Assembly (NCBI GenBank): GCA_017988335.1
Contig: JAGNRZ010000008.1
Location: 1-36,534, forward strand
Source of the DNA: Ferruginibacter sp.
Lineage (GTDB): Bacteria > Bacteroidota > Bacteroidia > Chitinophagales > Chitinophagaceae
Length of the DNA: 36,534 nucleotides
Reading direction: 5' to 3'
The notes beneath the pieces are model-generated. The model made no database searches and was not told the origin of the DNA. It saw only the letters and a program-made list of their open reading frames with translations. Made by a program: the position numbers and the translations under genes. Below, one piece after another: positions 22,519 to 31,546 of the stretch. Within the stretch, counting starts at the first letter, position 1; every line of letters starts with the position of its first letter.

Positions 22519-22546
22519 ACATCGTACTCCGTACATCGTACATCGT
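22519..22546. repeat. Heptamer repeats between the two coxC genes
   Basis: Four 7-bp units, ACATCGT, ACTCCGT, ACATCGT, ACATCGT, followed by ACTA, fill most of the 42-bp spacer. Confidence 0.85.
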
Positions 22547-22547
22547 A

Positions 22548-23114
22548 CTATTTTATCATCATTAAAAAAATCAAAAGATAAATCCAAAGCGCCCCTACAA
22601 AGTGCCAATAGGTGCTTACTAAATCTACCGATACAATACTATAATTTTTTGTTTTGGTATTAAATGCATTTTTAAACAATATTACTAATGCTATTACCCC
22701 ACCCACCACATGGGCTGCATGTAAGCCCACAATTACATACAAAAACGAGTATGATACTGTAGATTGTAATGTATTGCCTCCATCCCACAATTGTTTAAAA
22801 CCTACTACCTGCCCTACTAAAAAAAGAACTCCTAAAACCGTTGTGGCTGTTACCAATTGGCGATACTTTGCCATTTCTCTTTGCTTAAACGCTTTACCTG
22901 CCAAATACAACAATACACTACTTAATATAATGGCAGCCGTACTGTACCAAAACAATCTAGGTATTTCAAATGTTACCCAATCTGCCTGGTTACGTTTTAC
23001 AATGTAAGCACTTGTTAAACCTGCAAACATCATAACAATACTCCCAAGCCCAACCCACAAAGTAAATTTATGTGGATGTATTTTATTTTTTTGTTGCATT
23101 ACCACTGTATTCAT
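22548..23114 (-). CDS. Cytochrome c oxidase subunit III, short form
   Basis: A 188-aa COX3 family protein with five membrane segments and the motifs FTLWVGLGSIVMMFAGLTSAYIV, SFLYVIVGLHAAHVVGGVI and the C-terminal VSTYWHFVGALWIYLLIFLM, which aligns with the YWHFVDLVW end of the neighbouring longer copy. It stabilises the CuB/heme a3 site of subunit I and takes part in proton uptake. Two tandem COX3 paralogues are common in Bacteroidota oxidase clusters. It starts 62 bp after ctaB and is followed by the longer copy after 42 bp. Met6 is an alternative start. Confidence 0.92.
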   Translation of the reverse strand: MNTVVMQQKNKIHPHKFTLWVGLGSIVMMFAGLTSAYIVKRNQADWVTFEIPRLFWYSTAAIILSSVLLYLAGKAFKQREMAKYRQLVTATTVLGVLFLVGQVVGFKQLWDGGNTLQSTVSYSFLYVIVGLHAAHVVGGVIALVILFKNAFNTKTKNYSIVSVDLVSTYWHFVGALWIYLLIFLMMIK

Positions 23115-23176
23115 TCACTTCAATTATTATTAATCAATTTTTTATTTAAACGCAAAGGCATTTTTACTACAATCTT

Positions 23177-24115
23177 TTACACTCTTACTTTATCAGCATA
23201 TAAACTAATCAACACAATCATTAAATAAAAATAAGAACTAAACATTACCCACCTAGCACTCTTCACATCCATCTTTATAAACAAATTAATACTTACTAAT
23301 ACCATAAAAATATTACAAGCTAATACTATCCACATACTTATCGCTCCACTCATATTAAAGTAATGTGGTAATAAACCCACTGGCACCATTAATGCACTAT
23401 ACATTACCGTTTGCAATGCGGTAAACTTTGTTGGTCCTTTATCGCTTGGTAGCAATTTAAACCCTGCTGCACTATAATCTTTATGTGCTACCCAAGCTAT
23501 TGCCCAAAAGTGTGGAAACTGCCACAAAAATTGAATAGCAAACAATATCCATCCGCCATAACTTGCTTCGCCAGTTAAAGCATCTGTTGCTGCTACCCAG
23601 CCAATTAAGCAAGGTAATGCACCAGGCAATGCCCCTACTAAAACTGATATTGAATTAACCTTTTTTAATGGTGTATAAATAAAGCCATACAAAAACAAGC
23701 TAAACAAACCCACCATTGCACTTTGGAAGTTAAAAAACCGCCACATAATAAAAACGCCTAAGCCGCCAGCTATTATAGCAAAGAAAGTAGCTTCGCTTAC
23801 ACTCATTCTACCGCTTGGTATAGGCCTACTGGCTGTACGTTTCATTAGTGCATCGGTATCTTTTTCCAAAATTTGATTAATAGTATTTGCACTTCCGGTT
23901 ATTAGCATTCCGCCAATAAAAAGTAAAAGAACTGATAGTAACTTATTTCTTGTATAAACCACCTCATAGTTTGGTGCTAACAGAAAACTTATTACTGTAC
24001 TAAACACCACCATAAAACTTAAAGTGAATTTCATTAGTTGAAAATAATCTTTCACTTTACTTGCTATTCCAAACGATGTTGAACTAGCTATGTTGGCGTT
24101 ATCTTGTTGATCCAT
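23177..24115 (-). CDS. ctaB: Protoheme IX farnesyltransferase (heme O synthase)
   Basis: A 312-aa polytopic UbiA-family prenyltransferase that adds a farnesyl group to heme B to give heme O, the precursor of heme A for the aa3 oxidase. The prenyl-diphosphate motif is ANTINQILEKDTDALMKRTASRP (NxxxDxxxD type) near residue 80. The second conserved region is WVAHKDYSAAGFKLLPSDKG. About nine membrane segments are present, with length normal for CtaB/CyoE. It is placed between coxA and the first coxC in the operon, as in many oxidase clusters. No heme A synthase (CtaA) gene is in this window. Confidence 0.95.
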   Translation of the reverse strand: MDQQDNANIASSTSFGIASKVKDYFQLMKFTLSFMVVFSTVISFLLAPNYEVVYTRNKLLSVLLLFIGGMLITGSANTINQILEKDTDALMKRTASRPIPSGRMSVSEATFFAIIAGGLGVFIMWRFFNFQSAMVGLFSLFLYGFIYTPLKKVNSISVLVGALPGALPCLIGWVAATDALTGEASYGGWILFAIQFLWQFPHFWAIAWVAHKDYSAAGFKLLPSDKGPTKFTALQTVMYSALMVPVGLLPHYFNMSGAISMWIVLACNIFMVLVSINLFIKMDVKSARWVMFSSYFYLMIVLISLYADKVRV

Positions 24116-24164
24116 TATGTTGATTAATAGTGATGAATAAAGTATAAAATTATTTATTTAAAAC

Positions 24165-24199
24165 ATTATCCATTATCCATTAAGCAATTTTCAATTATT
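24165..24199. repeat. Heptamer-like repeats between coxA and ctaB
   Basis: Two exact CATTATC units followed by decaying units (CATAAGC, AATTTTC, AATTATT) occupy the end of the 82-bp spacer and touch the coxA stop codon. The unit sequence differs from other loci but the 7-bp period is kept. Confidence 0.6.
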
Positions 24200-26003
24200 A
24201 ATGACTATCACTCTCATCTTCTCCCACAGGTGTTGTTTGTGGAATAAACTCTTTGCCATCTTTAGCATAATCATAAGCTCCTCTATACACTTCTGGTATT
24301 TCGCCTGGCCAGTTGCCATGTCCAGGGCGTATTGGAGTTGTCCACTCCAATGTATTGCTACCCCAAGGATTTTGTGTAGTAACTTTTCTTCCTTTAAATA
24401 TGCTATAAAAAAAGTTAAATACAAATAACAACTGCACTGCAAATACTACTAAAGCCACAAAGCTTATAAACTCATTTAAACCGCTAAACATTTTAAAGCT
24501 TTCCCAGTTGCTATAGTCGTAATAACGGCGTGGCATACCAGCTAAACCTTCGTAGTGCATTGGCCAAAATATTAAATAAGCCCCTACTATAGTTACCCAA
24601 AAGTGGATGTAAGCCATAGTGTTATTTAAGTACCTACCAAACATTTTAGGAAACCAGTGATACACCCCTGCAAACATTCCAAAGAACGATGCAACACCCA
24701 TTACAATATGAAAATGGGCAATTACAAAATATGTATCATGTAAGTGCAAGTCTAAAGCAGAGTTACCTACGAAGATGCCAGTTAACCCACCACTAATAAA
24801 TAAACTTACAAAACCAATAGCAAACAGCATCCCCGGCGTAAACCGTATATTACCTCTCCACAAAGTGGTAAGCCAGTTAAATACCTTAATAGCACTAGGT
24901 ACAGCAATTAAAAGCGTAAGTAATACAAACACCGAACCCAAGAAAGGATTAAGCCCTGTTACAAACATATGATGTGCCCATACCAAAAATGCCAAAATTG
25001 CAATTGCAAACATACTAGCTACCATGGCCATATAACCAAATATAGGTTTACGGCTATTAGTTGCTAATATTTCACTACTCATACCCATAGCTGGTAAAAG
25101 AATAATATATACCTCTGGGTGACCTAAGAACCAAAATAAATGTTGAAATAAAATTGCACTGCCTCCTTCATTTGGTAACACCTTACCTTGTATTACAATA
25201 TCGCTTAGGTAAAAACTTGTACCTAAATTTCTATCAAATAATAATAATATAGCACCGCTTAATAATACTGGGAAACTTAATACCCCTAATACAGCAGTAA
25301 AGAATAATGCCCAAACTGTTAATGGCATTCTTGTCATGCTCATTCCTTTTGTACGCATGTTAAGAATGGTAGTGATGTAATTCAAACCTCCTAATAAAGA
25401 CGATACTATAAATAACGCCATACTTACCAACCATAAATCCATGCCTATTTTACTACCACTACTTGCCTCTCCTAAAGCACTTAATGGAGGGTAAATCGTC
25501 CAACCGCCACTAGCAGGCCCAGTTTGCACAAATAATGAGCCAAACATTATTATAGATGCTGTAAAAAAGAACCAATAGCTAAGCATATTCAACAATGGTG
25601 AAGCCATGTCTCTTGCACCTACCTGTAATGGAATTAAAAAGTTGGCAAACGTACCACTTAAGCCTGCTGTTAATACAAAGAATACTAAAATAGTACCATG
25701 CATAGTTACTAAAGCATAGTAAAACTCTGGTTGCAATTTTCCACCTTTAGCCCATTGACCCAAAAAATCTTCCAAAAAAGGAAATGTTTGGTCTGGATAG
25801 CCCAATTGCAAACGGAAAATAACCGAAAACAAACCTCCAATAATTGCCCAAATAATACCAGTTATTAAAAACTGTTTAGCAATCATTTTATGATCTTGGC
25901 TAAAAACGTATTTGCTAATAAACGTTTCATGATGGTGATGCTCATGATGTGCATCATGCCCTGCATGAACATCTGCTCCGTGTAATGTGGCTACGCTACT
26001 CAT
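24198..26003 (-). CDS. Cytochrome c oxidase subunit I
   Basis: A 601-aa heme-copper oxidase catalytic subunit with about 12 membrane segments. It holds low-spin heme a, heme a3 and CuB and reduces O2 to water with proton pumping. Key motifs are LVTMHGTILVFF (heme a His), FLGHPEVYIILLPAMG (CuB His with the crosslinked Tyr and the D-channel Glu of type A1), LVWAHHMFVTGL (two CuB His) and HLHDTYFVIAHFHIVMG (heme a3 and heme a His). All ligands are present. The N terminus carries an unusual His cluster (HGADVHAGHDAHHEHHHHE, residues about 8-26) before the conserved FISKYVFSQDHKMIAKQFL. It lies between coxB (32-bp gap) and ctaB. Confidence 0.97.
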   Translation of the reverse strand: MSSVATLHGADVHAGHDAHHEHHHHETFISKYVFSQDHKMIAKQFLITGIIWAIIGGLFSVIFRLQLGYPDQTFPFLEDFLGQWAKGGKLQPEFYYALVTMHGTILVFFVLTAGLSGTFANFLIPLQVGARDMASPLLNMLSYWFFFTASIIMFGSLFVQTGPASGGWTIYPPLSALGEASSGSKIGMDLWLVSMALFIVSSLLGGLNYITTILNMRTKGMSMTRMPLTVWALFFTAVLGVLSFPVLLSGAILLLFDRNLGTSFYLSDIVIQGKVLPNEGGSAILFQHLFWFLGHPEVYIILLPAMGMSSEILATNSRKPIFGYMAMVASMFAIAILAFLVWAHHMFVTGLNPFLGSVFVLLTLLIAVPSAIKVFNWLTTLWRGNIRFTPGMLFAIGFVSLFISGGLTGIFVGNSALDLHLHDTYFVIAHFHIVMGVASFFGMFAGVYHWFPKMFGRYLNNTMAYIHFWVTIVGAYLIFWPMHYEGLAGMPRRYYDYSNWESFKMFSGLNEFISFVALVVFAVQLLFVFNFFYSIFKGRKVTTQNPWGSNTLEWTTPIRPGHGNWPGEIPEVYRGAYDYAKDGKEFIPQTTPVGEDESDSH

Positions 26004-26035
26004 ATTCTTTAAAATATTTTCTTAATTAGAACTAT

Positions 26036-27091
26036 TTATTTTTTTTCTTTTACAACTTGGGCAACTACTTTAGTAGCTACAGCAGTATCTGCTTTTACTT
26101 CTTTTGGTGCCTTGTCTGGAAACACAGTAAAATACTCTGGCTTTTGTGTGGCAAGCCATTTTTTATAATCTTCTTCTGTATCTACAATTATAACACCCCT
26201 CATACTAAAATGCCCTGCACCACACATTTGATCGCAACTAATTTCGTAAGTAAAATTTGGATTCCCAGTTTTCACTTTCATTTCCTCTGTTGTCCATTTT
26301 GGTGTAAACCATTGTGTAGTAGGTATGCCAGGTACAGCATCCATTTTTAAACGAAAGTGAGGTAAGCCCACATCATGTATTACATCTTGTGCATGTATTA
26401 CCATTTTACAAGGCTTACCAACTGGTATATGCATAGTAGCACTTGTACGTATATCATCTCTGCTAGCTAAGTCATCAAAGTCAACACCAAGGCTGTTAGT
26501 TGCAGTTGTTAATTTAAAATTCTTTTTTCCTAATACCTTATCAGCACCCGGGTATCTAAACTCCCATCCAAATTGGTGACCTGTTACTTCAACTACAATC
26601 GAATCTTTTGGTGCATCTCCAGTTATTCTAAACCATGCTTTTAAACCAAATACTACTAAAATACAAAGTACAATTGCTGGTACACCTGTCCAAAGCATTT
26701 CTAATTTATTGTTATGGGGAAAGTAGTAAGCTCTTTGCCCGTCTTTTTCTTGATATTTAAAGGCAAACCAAAACAATAACACCTGTGTAATTACAAAAAC
26801 AATACCTGTAATTATTATTGTAGTAATAAGCATAGTATCAATTTCTTCTCCCTCAACAGAAGCAGAACCTTGTGGAAACAATGTTTTACCATAGTAAAGT
26901 TCGTTGCAGTACCATGCACCTATCATACCAAATATTAAAAAGCCTAAAAGCAAAAAAGCATTTATCTTATTATTCTGCTTATGGGTTTTCTCTTCCCCTT
27001 TTAAAACACTTACATATTCACTAGCTTTTGCTATTTGAAAAATAACAACAAAAACTAAAACACATAACAGTACTAATAAAAACTCTTTCAT
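26036..27091 (-). CDS. Cytochrome c oxidase subunit II (CuA)
   Basis: A 351-aa subunit that accepts electrons from cytochrome c at a binuclear CuA centre. An extra N-terminal membrane segment (EFLLVLLCVLVFVVIFQIA) and the pair NAFLLLGFLIFGMIGAWYCN and MLITTIIITGIVFVITQVLL precede NKLEMLWTGVPAIVLCILVV. The periplasmic cupredoxin domain has VTGHQFGWEFRYPG, HAQDVIHDVGLPHF (CuA His) and EISCDQMCGAGHFSMRG (Cys, Cys, His, Met ligands). There is no fused cytochrome c domain, so electrons must come from another carrier, probably the cytochrome domains of ActA/ActE in a supercomplex. The gene is 136 bp downstream of actF and starts the oxidase half of the operon. Confidence 0.96.
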   Translation of the reverse strand: MKEFLLVLLCVLVFVVIFQIAKASEYVSVLKGEEKTHKQNNKINAFLLLGFLIFGMIGAWYCNELYYGKTLFPQGSASVEGEEIDTMLITTIIITGIVFVITQVLLFWFAFKYQEKDGQRAYYFPHNNKLEMLWTGVPAIVLCILVVFGLKAWFRITGDAPKDSIVVEVTGHQFGWEFRYPGADKVLGKKNFKLTTATNSLGVDFDDLASRDDIRTSATMHIPVGKPCKMVIHAQDVIHDVGLPHFRLKMDAVPGIPTTQWFTPKWTTEEMKVKTGNPNFTYEISCDQMCGAGHFSMRGVIIVDTEEDYKKWLATQKPEYFTVFPDKAPKEVKADTAVATKVVAQVVKEKK

Positions 27092-27137
27092 ATAAAATTT
27101 ATTTAAGCCACCCCAAACTCCTTTTGGAATTTTTAAA

Positions 27138-27149
27138 CCCTATTTAGGG
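27138..27149. repeat. Palindrome CCCTATTTAGGG in actF-coxB spacer
   Basis: CCCTA-TT-TAGGG is a perfect 5-bp stem and a variant of the CCCCTTTAGGGG type found in other act spacers. The surrounding 136 bp hold no gene. Confidence 0.65.
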
Positions 27150-27227
27150 AGAGAACTTTTCAATATTTATTATTCCTTTATTTACTTTTTATACTTATGT
27201 ACCTCACACCTATTTTGGTGTATGTAA

Positions 27228-28523
27228 TTAAGTATGATGTATCATACTTTCTTTTAAGAAAGGATGATTTTTTGCCAATAATGAATTAGCGGTTAAATAT
27301 CTACCCACACCCCACATAATTATACCTACAAACAAGCATGGTACTCCAAATTCAAATAAATTCATTTGCGATTTGCCATGTAATGTACCCGGCATAATCA
27401 TTTGATAAAAATCTATCCAATGACCGAATATTATTAAAATACCCAATAAGGTAACGAACGTCCAGTTACGTTTTACACCACGTTTCATTAACAATAATAA
27501 TGGGCATACAAAGTTTAAAATTAAATTTAGAAAGAACATGCCATGGTAAGGACCACTTTTTTCTGCTGTACCAATTCTTTCTACAAAATACTTAGTTTCT
27601 TCTGGCTGATTACTATACCAGATTAACATGTATTGGGAGAACCATAAGTAAGCCCAAAATACAGAGAAAGCAAACATAAACTTACCTACATCATGTAAAT
27701 GCTCTTCGGTAACATATTCTAACTTGCCTTGATTTTTTAACCAAATAACAAATATGGCTATTAAACTCATACCACTTACAAATGTGCTTGCAAAAGTGTA
27801 CCAGCTGTACATTGTACTGTACCAATGGGGGTCTATACTCATTAACCACAACCAAGGTATAGTTGATGCTACAGTTAAACCAAATGTTACAGTAAATAAA
27901 GAAGCCCAAACTGTGTTTTTCCAAATCCAAGCCTTACCAGTTTCATAATCCATTGGGCCGTTTTTATCAGTTTCCAAACTCATGCTACGCATTTTTTTGC
28001 CTAAAAACCACCACAAGAATATAGCTAAGCCAGATACTACTAAAAAGAATGTAGGATTTAAGAAGCCCTTTTTGCCATACAATATTTTATCAAATGTTGA
28101 AGATCCTTTTACATATAAATCTTTATCTAACCAATGATAAATATCTGTACGGTGTAATGCTACTATTGATAACAACACTACAAAAGTTATTATACCTAAA
28201 ATTGGCACTACGCTACTAATAGCTTCTGGCACTCTACGCAATGCTACTTGCCATCCACCCATTGCCATAGTAGTTACACATAAAAAGAACATACTAGCAT
28301 TAACTACTAATAACCAAAACACACTGTTTTGTAACATTACTGCCCAAAAACGAGTGCCGTTTACACTAGCATCTGCAGCATGACCAGCACCATGTGCACC
28401 ATGCTGTACAGCATCAAATGGGTGATACATAATTAACCCCCATAATACCGCTGCTGCACCAGCAATAATTAAGCCCAGTGTCCACTTTTTATAACTACCT
28501 GGTAATTCGAATGTAGAAGCCAT
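27228..28523 (-). CDS. actF: Alternative complex III subunit ActF (quinol:cytochrome c oxidoreductase)
   Basis: A 431-aa polytopic protein of the NrfD-related ActF type, about ten membrane segments: WTLGLIIAGAAAVLWGLIMY, FWLLVVNASMFFLCVTTMAMG, then WASLFTVTFGLTVASTIPWL and ISLIAIFVIWL-like segments, and the conserved SVFWAYLWFSQYMLIWYSNQPEE. The last motif is characteristic of ActF and of quinone-interacting subunits of the complex. It has a second NrfD-like role next to ActC. The gene follows actE by 29 bp and precedes coxB by 136 bp, which links the quinol-oxidising complex with the oxidase in one transcript. Confidence 0.92.
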   Translation of the reverse strand: MASTFELPGSYKKWTLGLIIAGAAAVLWGLIMYHPFDAVQHGAHGAGHAADASVNGTRFWAVMLQNSVFWLLVVNASMFFLCVTTMAMGGWQVALRRVPEAISSVVPILGIITFVVLLSIVALHRTDIYHWLDKDLYVKGSSTFDKILYGKKGFLNPTFFLVVSGLAIFLWWFLGKKMRSMSLETDKNGPMDYETGKAWIWKNTVWASLFTVTFGLTVASTIPWLWLMSIDPHWYSTMYSWYTFASTFVSGMSLIAIFVIWLKNQGKLEYVTEEHLHDVGKFMFAFSVFWAYLWFSQYMLIWYSNQPEETKYFVERIGTAEKSGPYHGMFFLNLILNFVCPLLLLMKRGVKRNWTFVTLLGILIIFGHWIDFYQMIMPGTLHGKSQMNLFEFGVPCLFVGIIMWGVGRYLTANSLLAKNHPFLKESMIHHT

Positions 28524-28552
28524 TTAAAATTATTTTTATTGAATTACTTATT

Positions 28553-29176
28553 TTATTTTTTTGCTACCGATGCACTATCTGCACCACCAGCTGTTGTTGC
28601 TTTAGGTTGTAATGTTCTTACATAATTTATAACCATCCAGCGTTGTTTTCTATCTAATTGGCTAGCATAGCTACCCATGTTATTTTTGCCATACGTTAAT
28701 GAGTGAAACATAGTGCCATCCGTCATACTTACATACATAGGTAATGTTAAGTTAGCTACAGCACCAATTTTACCTGCTATAGGACCGTTGCCAGTACCTT
28801 TATCGCCATGGCATATTCCACAGTTAATATTATATAATCTTCCTGCCTCAGCTAATTCATCTTTTGTAAATACAGTTACTGGGTTTTGTAAACTTGCACT
28901 TGCTTTATAGCCTGCACTATCGTTTGTACCTGTATAAGCTGGTAATTCGCCTCTTTTAACTGTACCTGCTGGTGGCATAGCATTAAAGTATATTTTATGA
29001 GCATCTGTTCTGTTCATTGTATATACATTAGTATCTAATTCACTATATGCTTCGTATGCTCTACTGTATGCCATATCTGGCATATAAACTTTACCAGGAT
29101 TACGTTTGCTACCGCAACTTGTAATTGCCAAGGCAACAACAGCAGTAAACAATATGGTATAAATTGATTTATTCAT
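28553..29176 (-). CDS. actE: Alternative complex III subunit ActE, monoheme cytochrome c lipoprotein
   Basis: ATG 29176 (207 aa) is the likely start: it begins MNKSIYTILFTAVVALAITSC, a clean lipoprotein signal. The longer frame to 29194 would need a TTG start and adds only MKFKIE. One heme c site, INCGICHGDKGTGNG, lies at about residue 125, with a likely Met ligand in the SYGKNNMGSYAS-type segment (TYGKNNMGSYASQLDRKQRW). It transfers electrons from the Act core to the oxidase. It lies between actD (26 bp downstream of its stop) and actF. Order and size match the Act operon of other Bacteroidota. Confidence 0.92.
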   Translation of the reverse strand: MNKSIYTILFTAVVALAITSCGSKRNPGKVYMPDMAYSRAYEAYSELDTNVYTMNRTDAHKIYFNAMPPAGTVKRGELPAYTGTNDSAGYKASASLQNPVTVFTKDELAEAGRLYNINCGICHGDKGTGNGPIAGKIGAVANLTLPMYVSMTDGTMFHSLTYGKNNMGSYASQLDRKQRWMVINYVRTLQPKATTAGGADSASVAKK

Positions 29177-29202
29177 TTCAATTTTAAATTTCAATTATTC
29201 AA

Positions 29203-29793
29203 TTAATAGCCTTTCTCTTCTTTATATAATTTTTGCTCTCTATCGTATCTTCCAATCCACCAACCCGTTTCTGCTACTTGTACATTTACTTCTTTTGCAC
29301 CTGCATTGTTTAAAAAAGATTGTACTTCTGCGTCATTGGTTTTGTCGGTACACTCAATAGCCATTACAAATAAATCATCTGTAGCTCTTGGGTGAAACAC
29401 ATGCTTTTTTACAAACGGAGCCAAATTACATAAGTAACAAAATGTAAGCACCATGCCTACGGCAGCAAATAACACCGTTAACTCAAAAGTAATAGGTATC
29501 CAAGCTGGTAAAGCAAAGTGTGGCTTACCACCAATGTTTAACGGCCAATCTTTTGTAAATACCCAGCTAATAAATGCAACTGCTGTAGTAGTACCAGTAA
29601 TAGCGTAAATAAAACCAGCAGTGTGTAAGCTTGTTTCTCTTAAGCCCATAGCATGGTCTAACCCATGTACAGGAAAGGGTGTATATACATCATGTATTTT
29701 ATACCCAGCTTTACGTACTTTTTTCACCGCAGGAAATAATACTGCCTCATCATCAAAGCACCCTACAACGAATTTTTTTTGTCCTCCAGCCAT
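29203..29793 (-). CDS. actD: Alternative complex III subunit ActD (DUF3341)
   Basis: A 196-aa membrane protein with two hydrophobic segments (TAGFIYAITGTTTAVAFISWV and WIPITFELTVLFAAVGMVLTFCYL) between soluble parts. The N-terminal region VVGCFDDEAVLFPAVKKVRK and YKIHDVYTPFPVHGLDHAMG is the DUF3341 hallmark of ActD. The C-terminal soluble part (FVMAIECTDKTNDAEVQSFL, then AKEVNVQVAETG) resembles a small ferredoxin-like fold. It is a structural subunit of the quinol:cytochrome c oxidoreductase, without cofactors. Its stop is separated from the actE frame by only a few codons, and it follows actC after 111 bp containing repeat elements. Confidence 0.93.
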   Translation of the reverse strand: MAGGQKKFVVGCFDDEAVLFPAVKKVRKAGYKIHDVYTPFPVHGLDHAMGLRETSLHTAGFIYAITGTTTAVAFISWVFTKDWPLNIGGKPHFALPAWIPITFELTVLFAAVGMVLTFCYLCNLAPFVKKHVFHPRATDDLFVMAIECTDKTNDAEVQSFLNNAGAKEVNVQVAETGWWIGRYDREQKLYKEEKGY

Positions 29794-29816
29794 AATATTA
29801 ATTTTCGATTTTTAGA

Positions 29817-29839
29817 TTTACGATTTTTTATATCGTAAA
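29817..29839. repeat. Hairpin and heptamer-like repeat in actC-actD spacer
   Basis: TTTACGAT (29817-29824) pairs with ATCGTAAA (29832-29839) around 7 nt. Just before it, units TTTTCGA, TTTTTAGA and TTTACGA show a loose 7-8 bp period. Confidence 0.5.
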
Positions 29840-29882
29840 ACCTAAGCTATTTTTATTTATTTCAATATTTACGAACCCAGTT

Positions 29883-29894
29883 CCCCTTTAGGGG
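29883..29894. repeat. Palindrome CCCCTTTAGGGG downstream of actC
   Basis: A 12-bp GC-rich element with 5-bp arms (CCCCT/AGGGG), 10 bp past the actC stop. The same word recurs at 34829-34840 and in reverse complement at 34766-34777. Confidence 0.8.
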
Positions 29895-29904
29895 CGGAGG
29901 GGTA

Positions 29905-31356
29905 TTAGTGTGCATGTTCCACTTCTTCTATATAAAACTTCTCTGCATCTGCTTTTTCAATATCCGTCATTTTTGCTTTATAGTTTTCGCCTGTTGTTTT
30001 TAAAATCGATTTAATTTCGGCAATAGCAATTACAGGGAAGTATTTAGCAAATAAGAAGAAGCAAGTAAAGAATAAACCAAATGTACCTAAGTAGAAACCT
30101 ATTTCCCAAATAGATGGGCTATAGTATGTACTCCAGCTACTTGGTAAAAAGTCTCTGTAAACAGATGTAACGATAATTACAAAACGCTCAAACCACATAC
30201 CTATGTTTACAATAATACTCATAAAGAAAGTAACAGTAATATTTCTACGCAATTTTCTGCTCCAAAATAGCTGAGGAGATACCACATTACAGAACATCAT
30301 TAAATAATAACTCCAACCATAAGGGCTAAATAAGTTTCCTCTATTTTCAAAAAATGCCCAAAGTTCATATTGGTTTTGTCCGTACCAAGCAATAAATAAT
30401 TCTGTTAAATAAGCACAACCCACAATACTACCTGTTAATACAATTACCTTATTCATGGCCTCAATATGCCCAAGGGTAATATAATCTTGTAAGTTTAATA
30501 CTTTACGTACCACAATCATCAGCGTTTGCACCATGGCAAAGCCAGAGAAAATTGCCCCAGCCACAAAGTAAGGAGGGAAAATGGTAGTATGCCATCCAGG
30601 AACTATTGAAGTAGCAAAGTCAAAAGATACAATGGTATGTACTGAAAGTACAAGTGGAGTTGATAAACCAGCTAATACTAATGATAAACTTTCATGACGT
30701 TGCCAGTGTTTTGTACTACCACTCCAACCAAATGCAGCAACACCATACATCATTTTTCTAAACTTTGTTTTTGCTCTATCTCTTACTGTAGCAAAGTCAG
30801 GTAATAAACCACTATACCAAAATAATAATGAAACGGTGAAATAAGTTGATATCGCAAATACGTCCCAAAGTAATGGAGAGTTAAAGTTTACCCATAATGG
30901 GCCTCTTGTGTTTGGATAAGGCAATACAAAGAAAGCCATCCACACTCTACCCATATGCCATATAGGAAACTGACCAGCACACATTACCGCAAAAATTGTC
31001 ATCGCTTCTGCAGCTCTGTTTACCCCTGTTCTCCAACCTTGGCGGAATAATAATAAGATAGCCGAAATTAACGTACCAGCATGACCAATACCTACCCACC
31101 ATACGAAATTGGTAATATCCCAACCCCATCCAATAGTTTTATTTAAGTTCCATTGCCCAATACCATAAGTTACCTCTCTGTAAATACTATATACCCCAAA
31201 AAGTAATAAGCCTACGCTTATCCAAAAACCAATGTACCACAAGCGGCTTGGCTTCATCTCTATTGGGCTTACAATATCTTCCGTTACTTGGTGATAATCC
31301 TTGTTACCATCCACCAACGGCTCCCTTAGTTGCGATTCGTATTTTAGTAATGACAT
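29905..31356 (-). CDS. actC: Alternative complex III subunit ActC (NrfD-like)
   Basis: A 483-aa polytopic protein, about ten membrane segments, of the NrfD/PsrC family that forms the quinol-oxidising membrane core. Typical ActC motifs are PSRLWYIGFWISVGLLLFGVY, GWGWDITNFVWWVGIGHAGTLISAILLLFRQ, WRTGVNRAAEAMTIFAVMCAG, FPIWHMGRVWMAFFVLPYPN and SFDFATSIVPGWHTTIFPPYF. It docks with the iron-sulfur protein ActB. It follows actB after a 190-bp spacer that contains heptamer repeats and a 14-bp palindrome, and precedes actD. Assignment by sequence style and operon position is strong. Confidence 0.95.
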   Translation of the reverse strand: MSLLKYESQLREPLVDGNKDYHQVTEDIVSPIEMKPSRLWYIGFWISVGLLLFGVYSIYREVTYGIGQWNLNKTIGWGWDITNFVWWVGIGHAGTLISAILLLFRQGWRTGVNRAAEAMTIFAVMCAGQFPIWHMGRVWMAFFVLPYPNTRGPLWVNFNSPLLWDVFAISTYFTVSLLFWYSGLLPDFATVRDRAKTKFRKMMYGVAAFGWSGSTKHWQRHESLSLVLAGLSTPLVLSVHTIVSFDFATSIVPGWHTTIFPPYFVAGAIFSGFAMVQTLMIVVRKVLNLQDYITLGHIEAMNKVIVLTGSIVGCAYLTELFIAWYGQNQYELWAFFENRGNLFSPYGWSYYLMMFCNVVSPQLFWSRKLRRNITVTFFMSIIVNIGMWFERFVIIVTSVYRDFLPSSWSTYYSPSIWEIGFYLGTFGLFFTCFFLFAKYFPVIAIAEIKSILKTTGENYKAKMTDIEKADAEKFYIEEVEHAH

Positions 31357-31366
31357 ATAAACTTTG

Positions 31367-31401
31367 GTTAATAGCTAATAGTTCATTGTTAATAGCTAAT
31401 T
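31367..31401. repeat. Heptamer repeats in actB-actC spacer
   Basis: Five 7-bp units, GTTAATA, GCTAATA, GTTCATT, GTTAATA and GCTAATT, begin 11 bp upstream of the actC start. The plus-strand frame through them (LIANSSLLIAN) is a repeat artefact, not a gene. Confidence 0.85.
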
Positions 31402-31450
31402 ATGTTTTATTCTTTTTTATTGTCTCAACAATATTTCTTTTTTCAACTTC

Positions 31451-31464
31451 ACCTGCCGGCAGGT
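31451..31464. repeat. 14-bp perfect palindrome ACCTGCCGGCAGGT
   Basis: GC-rich perfect palindrome in an AT-rich 190-bp spacer between actB and actC. The bases after it (about 31465-31482) loosely resemble 12634-12653, suggesting a dispersed repeat. Confidence 0.7.
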
Positions 31465-31546
31465 TGGCGTCGCACTCTTGTACCGCATATCATTATTCAC
31501 CTTTTATCATAGCGTATTTGTTGCTCTTTAAACAACAAAGCCTATT

